This document shows positions 22,914-33,487 of a stretch of DNA of 64,000 bases, piece after piece. The DNA lies in assembly GCA_030248225.1 (NCBI GenBank), contig JASANE010001468.1, positions 1 to 64,000 on the forward strand. Reading direction: 5' to 3'. Numbering within the stretch: the stretch's first letter is position 1; the number at the start of each line of letters is the position of its first letter. Position numbers and translations under genes: made by a program. The notes beneath the pieces were generated by a model that saw only the letters and a program-made list of their open reading frames with translations, ran no database searches and had not been told where the DNA came from. This DNA is from Trileptium ribeirensis (lineage: Eukaryota; Nematoda; Enoplea; Enoplida; Thoracostomopsidae).

Positions 22914-23760
22914 GTCTTTTCACTTATATTTTTCAGGAAATTTGCTCATTTGCTGTTCGCTCTACGGCGAACAGCCATATTTTTGTGGTCCTCCTTCGTG
23001 AGGACGGTCGTGACGGGTATCCGTCTCGGCCAGTCTTTCCTACGACGATTTACAACAAGTTTCGCAGTCCTACGGGGTAGGGCTGTTCCTACGTATATAT
23101 CGGGTTCGGGGGCAGTCATACCGTCCTAAATTTCCACAAGTCGAGTATGGCAAGAACTCGCGATCCTCGCATTTTCGATCTACAAAAATACTAATTTATA
23201 TGCCTAAATTTTCCTTAAAATCACGCTGAGCGAGACAAAGTATTTCCGATTAACTGTACCTCCAAACTTATAAAATACAAAGGTATAACAACGCGTAACA
23301 AACGTCATATAAATGGTACAAAGTTACAATGGAATCTGGCGCTTTTATGGCCATTATTACAACAAAAGGTACGTCTATGGTACAACAAATATACTTTCAC
23401 AATCAATGGTACAATATAATGATAATCGTGAAAATGGTAGAAAATTATACCAAGATACAGGCGCTTTTACGGCATTTAACAGCACAACATATGGTATGAA
23501 TATAACGGTAAAACGGCATGCAATCATGCCAAAATATAGGCGCTTTTATGGCCTTTAACAATGTAATAGTATGGTATGAATATGGTACACACAAATATAT
23601 AATACGATCATAATTATACGAATCAAGCGAGTAATACGTGCCTTTATGGCCATGGTACAACAAACGATGGCAACGGCAAATATATATATACACGATTTAA
23701 ATATGGCAAAGTAGCCTTTATGGCTCACAACAATCAATAATTATATGTCTACATATATAC
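22914..23760 (+). repeat. RepC copy 2
   Basis: Same order as 20,690-21,740: TTGCTGTTCGCTCTACGGCG hairpin, CGACGATTTACAACAAGTTTCGCAGTCCTAC, AATACTAATTTATATGCC, repeated ATGGTAC words and GCGCTTTTATGGCC. It lacks the 291-bp duplication. Small ORFs on both strands (23,313-23,558 +, 23,445-23,693 -) parallel those in copy 1 and reflect sequence similarity rather than conserved coding. Confidence 0.75.
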
Positions 23761-24130
23761 GGTAACAATGCTTCGATGATTCTTCGTCCCTGAAATGTTA
23801 ATAACTTCCTATCATGTAAAACCGTCGGCGGTGCGGGCCGAAATATGACGAAAATCTCTTGTTCGTATCGAGGTTAATGGACGTAACGATCCATGATTTA
23901 TGCCATATATATATATATACGGTTTATAGATAAGTTGGCGGCAGAATCGTGTCGTCGGTTCGTATGTACGGGGGAAATCAACTTATATTCGCTTGCGCAC
24001 CGAGGGCTTACCGATTGGTTCTAACCCCATTTATGTACGTGTTCCGGTGCTGCAGTGGGTTTCGTACCCGGTTGGGTTATTTCCAGGAGGTGTTCTACGT
24101 TGGGAGACATTTGCAACTAAATTCAAAAAT
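23761..24130. other. No recognised gene
   Basis: Nothing recognised. It contains a short TA run (ATATATATATATAC near 23,907-23,920). ORFs at 23,949-24,209 and 23,993-24,229 overlap in different frames without motifs. Confidence 0.4.
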
Positions 24131-24139
24131 TACCATTAC

Positions 24140-24420
24140 CATTACGCTATGGCCAGGATTTTTAGGGAATTCGCCAAAATGTTGGCCATTACTCTGTGGA
24201 GATTATTGAGATCTTCGACTAAATGTTAGCCATTGGACTGTGGCCAGGATTATTGTAAATGTTGGTCATTACAGTGTGGCCAGGATTATTAGACTGACTA
24301 TTAAATGTTGGCCATTGGTGTGTGACCAAAATTATTGGGGTACCTACAAATGTTGGCCATTGCAGTGTTGCCAGGATTATTAGTTTTAAATAAAATGTTG
24401 CCATTAGGCTATGGTCAAGA
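24140..24420. repeat. Minisatellite, about five or six degenerate units
   Basis: Units of roughly 45-65 bp carry the core AAATGTTGGCCATT followed by TGTGGCCAGGATTATT. Cores occur near 24,178, 24,221, 24,257, 24,304, 24,349 and 24,395. The minus-strand ORF 24,219-24,503 only reads through this array. Confidence 0.75.
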
Positions 24421-24429
24421 TGAATCCAC

Positions 24430-25055
24430 CTCGTAACGATCCAGTATGGATCTGTTACATATAGAAAATAAAATTGCAGACGAACGGGCAAAGCAGGAAT
24501 CAATGAAGAAATATATCGGGCCAGAACCCATATTTACTATCCCAGCCAGCAATATTCGTCTTGAAAGTAGTAAATGGGCACTCTCGCCCTTTCAGGGGTC
24601 ATCGGAAACAGCAAAAAAATGTAGGCAGACTAAACTCTATCTATCGACGCTACTTTATAAATATAGCAAATATATTACAACGCTGAATAACATAAGTCTG
24701 AGATGGGCCGTAAACTTGATGACAGGCCATAACATGTTGAATTATTACATGTACAATCATAAATTGACAGTTACTCAGCAATGCAATGAGAGGGATACCG
24801 CAGAACATCTCATAAGGCGTTGCTGGGTGAAGACGAATTGCAATCCAAAATTTATGGAAAAAAGAATAGAATTTGACATTTACTCTGGGGAGGATTATGA
24901 AGACAGTCAGGTTTTCGACGGAATGTCGGAGACTTGAGCAAAGTGGTTCTGAATGAGAATGTGTAACGGACATCTCTTCTATAGCCTAAAAACGGGACGG
25001 GCAGTCAGTTCCTTCAGGTTCTTTTTTGTCAAATCTATCTATCTATCTAGCTTGC
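24430..25055 (+). mobile_element. I-like non-LTR retrotransposon D, severely 5'-truncated
   Basis: A short 3' remnant beginning in the last RNase H block and ending in a clean (ATCT)n tail (CTATCTATCTATCTAGC near 25,035-25,050). It keeps the post-RNase H region and a short 3' UTR. The tail type matches that of element B, linking both to related families. Confidence 0.7.
24446..24937 (+). pseudogene. Element D RNase H end and Cys/His region
   Basis: A 163-residue frame beginning with the last RNase H block (IENKIADERAKQES, containing the final catalytic Asp) followed by YIGPEPIFTIP, the conserved linker also seen in element B (GPEPILPIS) and element E (GPEPCIPIS). Further on it reads RWAVNLMTGHNMLNYYMY, then QQCNERDTAEHLIRRC, a degenerate C-x-H-x-C knuckle. 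It ends at a TGA after GMSET. All upstream catalytic parts are missing, so it has no activity by itself. The starting ATG is within retrotransposon sequence. Confidence 0.8.
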
Positions 25056-25059
25056 AGAA

Positions 25060-25530
25060 AGAATACTAGCTTTTCTGTGCCAACATAGGGATCGTGATCT
25101 AGGTCCTTTCGACGGTAAGGCGCAAGGCTAGTGAGTCAGGCCGGCGTGAAGATCTGACATTTGCTCGGGTTGTAAAGCCTGCTGTAAAACGTAGTGTAGG
25201 GCAGATCATTGTGCTAGTTGTGGTTTAAATCATAATAAAGAACCATGATTTTGGCATTTGTAGTTCGTTGCTGTAACACGGCAACTCATGCTTGTAGTAA
25301 ACAAATGGAAGCTGATGTAAACAAAAATGTTTACGTGGTATAGACAATCCCACACCGGAAGTAATTTTAGAGACGAAGGTTTGGTTAGTAAAGTAGGTAG
25401 CAATATCATGGTTTTCAATAAAAATTCGATACATTGTAGTAGTGCTAACTATAACTACTGATGCATTCGAGGTGAAATTCCCGCCCTCTTTGGCAAGGCG
25501 TTCCACGATCAATGGGTTCATTCTTGATGC
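25060..25530. other. No recognised gene
   Basis: Sequence between the (ATCT)n tail and the tandem duplication. Minus-strand ORFs at 25,225-25,521 and 25,230-25,418 lack motifs. Confidence 0.35.
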
Positions 25531-25539
25531 TAACCGGGG

Positions 25540-25825
25540 CTGTCCTTGTCAACCGCACACAGGCCAAGGTGGTGAACATTTTGCGTACTGTCTCACCGAC
25601 AAAGCAGACATGATTATTGGGGTGAAACAGAGCTATATATCGGCCTGGCTGGGGTCTGTCTATGTGCGGAAGTGTCACGGTCGTTCATCTGTACCCGTGC
25701 GGAGGTAGTGAAGATGTTGAGTACTACCCCACCAATGAAGCGGGCATGATCATTGAGATAAAACAGGGTTATCTATCTATCTGCCTGGGGTTTGTCCAGG
25801 TACGAGGCTATCACGCTGAGGTGAT
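25540..25825. repeat. Diverged tandem duplication, period about 137 bp
   Basis: AAAGCAGACATGATTATTGG at 25,601 and GAAGCGGGCATGATCATTGA at 25,738 mark two units that also share the flanking TACTGTCTCACC/TACTACCCCACC and GGCTGGGGTCTGTC/GCCTGGGGTTTGTC. At protein level the units read similarly (ADMIIGVKQSYISAWLG and AGMIIEIKQGYLSICLG), but in different frames. Open frames also exist on the minus strand (25,445-25,678). I do not recognise the protein. Confidence 0.55.
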
Positions 25826-25829
25826 AGAA

Positions 25830-26230
25830 TCTCATCGGATGAGGGACCCTTCCCGTCCATCGTTGGTGAAGTCGTACAATCTATTGAGACGGTGGTAAAT
25901 GTTATTCCGCGAGTCGTATGTCGTACGCGTAAGTCTCCATTGAAATTGAGGCTAGTACTGTACCATGAATATACCACTGCAAATGCACTGAAACTGTATC
26001 GTACTTTGTATATTTTACTTCGTTTGCATGTGTATGTTTGTTTGTTGATCCATACTTGCAACGGTCGAAATTCATTAGCAATGTGAATTAAACACGTAAT
26101 AAGCCCACGATTATAATGGAAAATCATCATTTCGAACTATTTTACGAAATCCTTGATGATTTTACCTTAGCCTTATACCTAATTTGTTTCAATTACCAGC
26201 ACCGGTAATGCTACGAAGTTAGTGTTTTAC
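25830..26230. other. No recognised gene
   Basis: Nothing recognised. It may include the decayed upstream part of the gypsy-like pol remnant that follows, but no reverse transcriptase block is readable. Confidence 0.35.
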
Positions 26231-26234
26231 AACC

Positions 26235-27940
26235 GTGAAATACACCTTGATCAAATTAAGCTACGCCTGCGAAAGAGAAACGCCTTTGTTGAAACCCGAT
26301 CAAGTGAACGATGCTGGAGGAAACGTGTATTTACCCCGCTTTAGCGAAGAATCGAATAAGAATTTATCATTCATCGCTCCTCCACTTCAACAACAAGAAG
26401 AAAAGTTAGGGCCTATCCAATTCTATTTGCAGGAAGGAACCCTTCCTGAAGCACCCAAAGCTGTTGTCACAGTCTTAATGATTCTAGATCCTATCACTAA
26501 TGTATTTGTCGAACAACCCAAATCTTGTACTTAGACCCCATCCTACCCAATGATCATCACCCCAAAATCTGTGTCCCGCGTCATATTCCCCGTATCATAA
26601 AGCATGAACATGATACACTGTTTGTAGACTACCCTGGCTGCGATCGACTTATGAGTAAATTCAAAAGCAATTTTACTATTGTAAACATATGAGCAAACAC
26701 ATCAAAGATTATATGAAAAGATGTGAAAAAGTGCCTAAACTTTGGTAACTTATTTCAGAATGTATGAGCTGCACTAAGCGACCTCTCTCAAGCAAATGCC
26801 GCAATGCACTGAATGCATGTCGACATCCTTCATATCCGTATCGAAATCCCGCACTGCAAATAAGTATATACGTCCTTGCCTTTATTGACCAATATACCAA
26901 ATTCGTATTTGCTGTCATCCTGCCCGACTAAACAGCTCACAACGTAGCCAAGACCTTTATCAAAGAGGTTGCTGCCGAAATGGTGCACCTACTGAATTTG
27001 TCATTGACCAAGGTCGATGTTTCATTTACGACCTCATGCAAGTCATATGTACCAAATTACGTACCTTCAAACGCGAAAGGTTGAGTTACAACCCAAAAGC
27101 CAACGGTGAAATAGCAAAGTTTGACAGCAATCTACTTTTCCTGTTGCGAGCACCCCTACCCACTGACGACCATAAAACTGAGAACTTTTACCATAATGAA
27201 TGTCTTACAACTTATTTGTATATACAACCACACGATAATCTTTTTCATTGTTGATGTACGGATACCATCCCAGTATACCAGAAGATATTACCTCACCAGC
27301 TGACTGTGAACGATACACGAGAGCTAAAACCTATCGTACCAACGTGCAAAGATGGCTTGTAACAATTAGAGGCCTAGAGAACATGCCTACCGTTCAATGC
27401 AAGCCAGCCATGAGTACCGTAAGCGATACTATAACCGAAAGACCAAATTTTTATACACCAAGATGACGTTTGGGTACACAGATACTATGGAACCTCTGGT
27501 TTCTTGCGCTAACTTGAACAAGGATGATGTGGACCTTACCAAATTCTAAAGGTTATGACCTTGTGTCTAAAAATACGTCTTACTGGTCAAACCAGTTCTA
27601 AGATACATATTGTTCATCTCGTCCGTACCAAACCTTGCTACCGACCACTTCGTACCTTTCAAAATATCGCGGATCTATCACAAGATATATATGGCGAAAA
27701 ATTGAAACCCCACAACGCGACCCCATTGAAACGATAGAGACATTTTATCCGTGAAATCCAACCGGCTGATCCCGAATCCGTGGCCGAAATGCGACACGCC
27801 TTAGCACCCGAACTCTCCCATGAACTTGCGAATGACGGCACGGAATTTAACCCATGCCCAAGCAGATGTTCATCTAGCTACCATGCATACGACTGTCCCT
27901 AACCGCTTGTCAATTGTTGACCCTAATCCACCGTCTTTGG
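26235..27940 (+). pseudogene. Ty3/gypsy-like pol remnant: integrase and GPY/F module
   Basis: Frames in order: ORF 26,235-26,534 ends in a linker-like segment (QQQEEKLGPIQFYLQEGTLP). A shifted frame from 26,531 to 26,692 gives the integrase zinc-binding region (VPRHIPRIIKHEHDTLF, YPGCDRLMSKF). At about 26,870-26,930 TFIDQ-like core sequence (FIDQYTKFVFAVILPD) supplies the first Asp. EFVIDQGRCF near 27,000 is the second. YNPKANGEIAKF (27,036 ORF) is the third, Glu. LMYGYHPSIPEDI at 27,250 and GPYQILK at about 27,531 are the usual C-terminal landmarks, the last being the GPY/F motif of Metaviridae integrases. Integrase would insert the element cDNA. At least eight stops or frameshifts separate these pieces. 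No flanking LTR was identified. Confidence 0.8.
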
Positions 27941-27959
27941 CGATTTTACATTAGTTTAG

Positions 27960-28950
27960 GCGGTTTTACGTTGAGGATGTTGAATTTTAACAAGCTTTGG
28001 AATTAAAAGCTAAACGGATTAAACCGATGATATTCTGTCGGCTCTCACTTTAAACTGGAAGCAGTCTTTGGCGGGTATGAACCAAAAATTACTTTGCTAG
28101 GGGAAAACTCACTAATGCTGAAAATTTATAGCTTTCGACAACGCTCGGTCAAACTAGGCGTCCACTTATTACCCTCTAACTGATAACATGCGGTGTTCCA
28201 TTATTCGAATCAGTTGGGGGCGCATCAAGCTCCCTGGCAAATTTTGCAGCGAATGCAGAAACTAGTATACAGCCATGATACTTTATCTGACCAACGCTAA
28301 GCAAGTGCCATAACCTAAATGCTGCGTCAGACATGAAAACACTGGCAGTGTTATAAAACAATATAGTAGTGATCTTTGGGCAAATGTTGCCAATATGACT
28401 TAAATCAATTTAAATTTTAATGTTTGATTTCCCGAAACCGTTTAGTTGATGTTGTACAAGGCTAAAATGTCCGCTAAACATAAGTGTTACGCGCTTTCGG
28501 CTCACTCGAAAGCAAGTGGTTCTAAAACAAAATGTAATTATTAGTAGTTTCTTAACCTGCAGCGCGCCACTGACTCACGCTTCGGCTAAGAATCGTTCGT
28601 TTAAAAGGTGACCTTCTTTTCTTGCGATATATAAATATGAACTCCAAGTGTGATGTTATGCACACGGTCTCAGCAGAGCATCTGATTCGCTCAACAATTC
28701 TAGACAAACGTCATGCGCTGTTGACGTTAATATACGCCCAACTGTAGGTTGCGTGGCGTTGATGCTTAATAATTATGGCAGTGTAGCAATATATTATCGG
28801 AAGTTATGTAACAGCACCTCTGCTAAGTTCGGGCAGCGCCGCAAGCGCGCTATTCCACAAATGTGGTTATTTGCTGTTGCACAAATATATTGATATTGTC
28901 GTTATAATAACAGCAATAAAATGACACTGTGTTTGCATTCGCATGATAAA
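27960..28950. other. No recognised gene
   Basis: AT-rich sequence without ORFs above 60 residues except 28,176-28,361 (-), which has no motif. No terminal or tandem repeat was noticed. Confidence 0.4.
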
Positions 28951-28954
28951 GACG

Positions 28955-29660
28955 TGTAATTGAGCGGAGCGAAGTATTTGTGTTTTCGTCAGAAAGAGAA
29001 TGTCGGCTCCGTCTGTCCGTCCGTCGAATTCCTCAGTATCTACTGCGCCGATTTTAATTTATTTTTTTGAAAGACCTATTATCCTTCAGCTGCAAGTTTT
29101 TAGTTTTCTAGTTTTTGTCAACATTTGTTATTAATTAGTAATTAACTAATCAGTTAAGCGTGTTGGTCTATTTTTAGTATTTTCAAAGAAAAATTGTTTA
29201 TTTTTCAATGAATAATAAGTGCAAAGCTATTATTTTGGTGCGTATACTACATCTCGCCGCGCTGATTATGAATCTGGTGTTTATTACTATTCGAGGATAT
29301 TGAAAACATACTAATTAGTTAATTAGCTAATTACTAATTAATTACCTAATTTTTTGAAAATTGTCAGTGCTCAGAAATGAAAAAATGCACATGGGGGTTT
29401 TCTAAGTTTTTGATCACGAATATATTTCTGTAGCTCTACAACTTGGCCGTATATGCTAATTAGTTAATTCACTAATTACGTAATTTTAAGCAAATTTTAA
29501 AACCACCTTAAAATTGCTGATTTTTGCATTCGGGTGTTTTCGATATGTCGCTGATCATGAATATATGACTTTTAAAACTCCATTATTTTATCATGTGTGC
29601 TAACTATTTAATTAGTTAGCTAACTAGTTGATATTACAGCTAGCTAGCTTTTTGTATTGT
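28955..29660 (+). repeat. Dispersed repeat RepF, plus-oriented copy with TTAATTAG blocks
   Basis: Starts GAGCGGAGCGAAGTATTTGTG, then GTCTGTCCGTCCGTCG, a GCGCCGATTTTAATTT block and four AT-rich quasi-palindromic blocks built from TAATTAG/CTAATTA words at about 29,130-29,160, 29,310-29,347, 29,455-29,485 and 29,595-29,645, spaced roughly 130-180 bp. The first part matches 7,640-8,005 in inverse orientation, and the later blocks look like tandem decay of the same module. Confidence 0.6.
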
Positions 29661-30130
29661 TGATTTGACATCAATTGTCTAAAACGTGATACTTATTATA
29701 AATTGATTAAATATTTAGTTGAAATAAATGTATACATAATAGGATATTAAATATATTGACTGTTGCTTCGCTCACTTTTTGCAGTTTATTACGTATACCA
29801 GTATATTCGGAATTACGCATACAGTATGAAGTGCAATATTTAAACGAAAGTCATTTCATCATTTTTACGTGATAACGGTAACAATATCTCGAAAACAGTA
29901 AAATAATTGCTAGCGAGCATTATTGTGTAGTTTCACGACATTTGAGAATAGGTTACTACGCTGTCACATTTGTAGCGCATAGCAGCATTGTCCAAAGACT
30001 GCTGCTTATGAGCAAGCCTACAAATATTTTATAAGCAACCTATAAACACAAAATTTTCATTCCAAAGCACATTGTGCTAATAGTAATGAATGTAAGAATA
30101 ATCAATATCATAATGTAGCACAGTAAAACA
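29661..30130. other. No recognised gene
   Basis: AT-rich; no ORF, repeat or structural signal that I can support. Confidence 0.4.
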
Positions 30131-30131
30131 G

Positions 30132-31313
30132 GTGGCCTGTTCAGAGTGGGCGACCCTATTTCCACTTTCAAGACCACATGTCCATACACCCACTCGGTCG
30201 AACTCCCATGTTCAACTAAATCCAGAATATATTGTCGCTGAATTTATATTTGGGTCATTTCACTACGATGTCCTTTTGCCCCAGAAAAAATGACTAATGA
30301 CTTTTTGGCTCCGATTATCTTCATTTTTACACCCTATGACCAAAAAAACGTCAAGGATCCGTAATTTGAGGTCAGTAAATTTATAGTAAATTTTTAACCG
30401 TTTTTATGCTATGGCTTCCCAAATACCACCCCCTGCTGCTCAGCAAGGTACTATAAAATGGCCTCTGGTATGCTCCAGGTTGCATCTAGCCTCGATTTTG
30501 TGATCGTATCTCGTGCAGCCCGTCAGCGCGGTCAAAATGACGTTATGCGGAACTCCGTATATCAAAATTAAGCTTTTTATGCCTATTCTTGGGTCAAATT
30601 TAACACTTTTAAAACATTTCGGGGGTGCCGATTTACACCGGTTATTAAATGGTAACGAAGCGGCAATAAACGGTAGCCATTTATATCGATAGTTTAGCCT
30701 GGGGGAAGTGTTATGCAAAAAAATTCACAACATACCCTTTGCCAGATATGTTAGAATGCCGGAAGTAGCTGGTGGTCGGGCGGCGGTAAAATTTGGCGGG
30801 GGGTGGGAGGTAAAAATATGAAATGGCCAATTCGACCGTGTTTAACCAGCATAGTTAACTTGAAAACGGTATGTAAGATATTCTACACCACAATTTCCAC
30901 TATGAGGGGTACAAAATGGCAGCCCATATCAACTGCCAGTGTACATGCCTGAGACTATGGTCGGGGGGGGGGTAAATTTAGAGTTTTTTCAAAAAATAAT
31001 TTTGCGACATATGTCGTCCAAATGTATTGCCACAATGTATTATGAACCAAAAGCGTGAAATTTCCTCGAAATAACATAATATGTTCGATTAATATGCGAA
31101 ATGTTTTTGTAAACATTAATTACTATTGTTTCTAATGCTAAAACCCAGTTTTAACGTCTAAATACTTGTACAACAGTTAAAAGTACCTGAAAATATGGAC
31201 ATATAGAGTTTAGAGCAAAATTTTCTATTCCCAAATTTCAAATTTGCCCTTTAGAATAAATATGGGGTCCCCGCAATGCTTCCCAACATTTCGCAAGGCT
31301 GTGGACAGACCAG
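30132..31313 (+). mobile_element. TIR element family T, long copy T1
   Basis: Left end GTGGCCTGTTCAGAGTGGG and right end CTGTGGACAGACCAG are inverted repeats of each other, and both parts align to the 360-bp copy at 35,481-35,840. Flanks AACAG and AACAA are a near-perfect 5-bp duplication. Relative to the short copies, about 800 bp extra lies between roughly 30,230 and 31,040. It has no transposase-like ORF (30,440-30,718 - shows nothing known), so it is either a nested insertion or a longer family member. Confidence 0.6.
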
Positions 31314-33010
31314 AACAATAGTTAAATAATTCTAAATTCAGCTATGTTGGACGAACCGTTCTTAGTCACAGCAGTGTGAACACGCTGTGGACGAGAAGAG
31401 TGAACGTTTGTCGATGAAAATCCAATGGGCAAACGGACATGCATAAGCTCTAATGTGACAGGAGCCATATATTCGCCAGGACGTGGTTCACAGTCATAAC
31501 AAGTGAAATAGAACCGAACGCCTGCAATTGAACAAATAAACACTAAGCTAATGTCAAATTATATTAAAACGAGCAATCACAAAATCTAGACTGGTTGGTT
31601 AAAAATTCCATTATAAAATGAAAACATGAAAACGAAACATTTAATGAAGAAATCATTATGATAAACTGTAAGTCAAGTCAACTAAAAATACAGATCCTAT
31701 ACTTAGCACTGAATTTATAATATTAACTTGTTTCACGATCAGTTTTCAATCCTCATAAAAAATACACGTAATAAATTTGTTAATATTCTACTCTTATTAT
31801 AGCCAAAAGTGAAAAAACAGCTAATTTATATAATTGAAGTCTTTATTAGTTCCTGGCCCTCAATAGAGAGGAGCTCCACGATTTCCACGCCCACAGGCCA
31901 GCCCCGCAGCACCCTAAGGTGTTTTCAGGTCACACCAAAAATCGTCGTCCTAACATGGAACTGTTATAAAAAACTCAATATTACTACTTATATTTCCACT
32001 ACTTAGGACCAAATAATACGTAAAATGAAGTGCTGCCTGCAGAAATAGGAATTTTGAGTAGTTAAATAACAAATATGCAACAAAACAATAAAAATATTGT
32101 AAATGCTTGAAAGCACGACAAAACGCATTTATAAAACCCATAGTTTACCTAAGGGCACGTTTTCCCACCAGGAAAACTAGGTGAAAATCCCCTAGGTAGA
32201 TGAAATTCCCCAGGTGTTTTCAGTTCTCCCAGGTAGGACTTGGAAGCTCGCAGCCAAAGTTTTTTTACGTGGACCCTAAAAATTTTTGCTGGTAGTTTCA
32301 GATTCGGAGACATTGGGTTTGCTAATAAATTTTGTTAGGCTTGCGTTTGCTTTGGGTCATACGTAATAAGAAATCTCTTCATCACATTATAATACGTATA
32401 TACGTAATAAGCAGACCAATACAGCTTAAAAATAAACAAAATATAGTTAGCTTGCTGGAACTCCACAAACTACAGATGCATTGCATCTGACAAAGGCGTA
32501 CATGAAATTTAGTACAATCTTATGCAGTTGGAGGTGGTGTAAATTTATTATGGCTATGTAATTGCGCTTCTTTATTGTGTAAAAATTCGTGAAATTCTCT
32601 AGCCAAAAATGTAAATCTGGTCCCAGCATTAGGGTCTGGATCCAAAAGAAATTTGCTGGACCCAGGGTCCATTTTGAAAAAAAGTACACTGCTCTCAGCG
32701 CAAAACCCAGGTAAAATTTTGATTATGTAGAGAGGCCAGTATTCCACGGTTTATTCACTAATCTCGGGCAAACAACATAGTTGTGCATATTTTTTGTACC
32801 GCCGGTATATTCATTATGAAGAAAAATAAAATAATTCGCACATGGCGGGAATTGCGTTTTCCCGGATGCCATTACAATATCCCAAAAGTTTAGAGCTTTT
32901 ATGATTTCTATTAAAACTTGCAATTATTTCAAAGCCTGTAGCAGATAAGATATGGTTGTTATTGATAAACTAGTAGCTCGTCCTATCGCCAAGATATTGA
33001 ATTCCGAGTG
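31314..33010. other. No recognised gene
   Basis: No gene recognised. A cluster of CCCAGGT/CCTAGG words at 32,150-32,245 hints at a degenerate short repeat. ORFs 31,322-31,543 (-), 31,809-32,006 (+), 32,447-32,747 (-) lack motifs. Confidence 0.35.
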
Positions 33011-33017
33011 TAATATG

Positions 33018-33397
33018 TTGGCCTTTCAACAGCCCTCCAAAAAGTGCGGGGGGGGACTTCGGGGGCCCCCCATGTTCATTCTCCGAGGAAAATTAATAGT
33101 GGGGTGGGATAAATTTTGTTTAAACATACTAAATTTTTTCCACATTTTCATGTATTTTTACTACCGGAATGTATGAATGTATTTTCAAGCTAAAAACGAT
33201 ATTTTTGGCATTATAAATAGTGGTAAGTAATGTTTTAAAAACAATTTGCAAACAAAAACATAAATTTTCAGACAAAAAATTATTGAAATTAGTTGAACAT
33301 GGGCGGTTTTGGCTGAGTGGGGGGGACGGACATGGGGGAATCTCACGAACATGGGGCGATTTGGAAAGTGGGGGTCCCCCCACTGTAGACAGGCCAG
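33018..33397 (-). mobile_element. TIR element family T, short copy T2
   Basis: 380 bp bounded by TTGGCCTTTCAACAG and its inverted counterpart CTGTAGACAGGCCAG, with perfect 5-bp direct repeats ATATG at 33,013-33,017 and 33,398-33,402. It is oriented opposite to T1 and T3. It contains G-rich/C-rich subterminal stretches (GGGGGGG near 33,050, GGGGGGACGG near 33,321) and an A/T-rich middle with ATTACTTACCACTAT-like sequence on the minus strand. No coding capacity; it is a MITE-sized element that would need a transposase supplied elsewhere. Confidence 0.75.
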
Positions 33398-33479
33398 ATA
33401 TGTACACATCAATAAGCCACCGAATATGAGATCCAAACTACATGAAATCGATAATTTCACAACCACTCGAGGTATATAA

Positions 33480-33487
33480 GTTTGTTG
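33480..33487. repeat. Left target-site duplication of hAT-like copy 2
   Basis: GTTTGTTG, repeated at 34,911-34,918. Eight bp is the duplication length typical of hAT transposons. Confidence 0.85.

Noticed and set aside
21748..22921. 8-bp target duplication for hAT-like copy 1
   Set aside because: Flanks ATATATCT and GTCTTTTC do not match; only copy 2 has a verifiable duplication.
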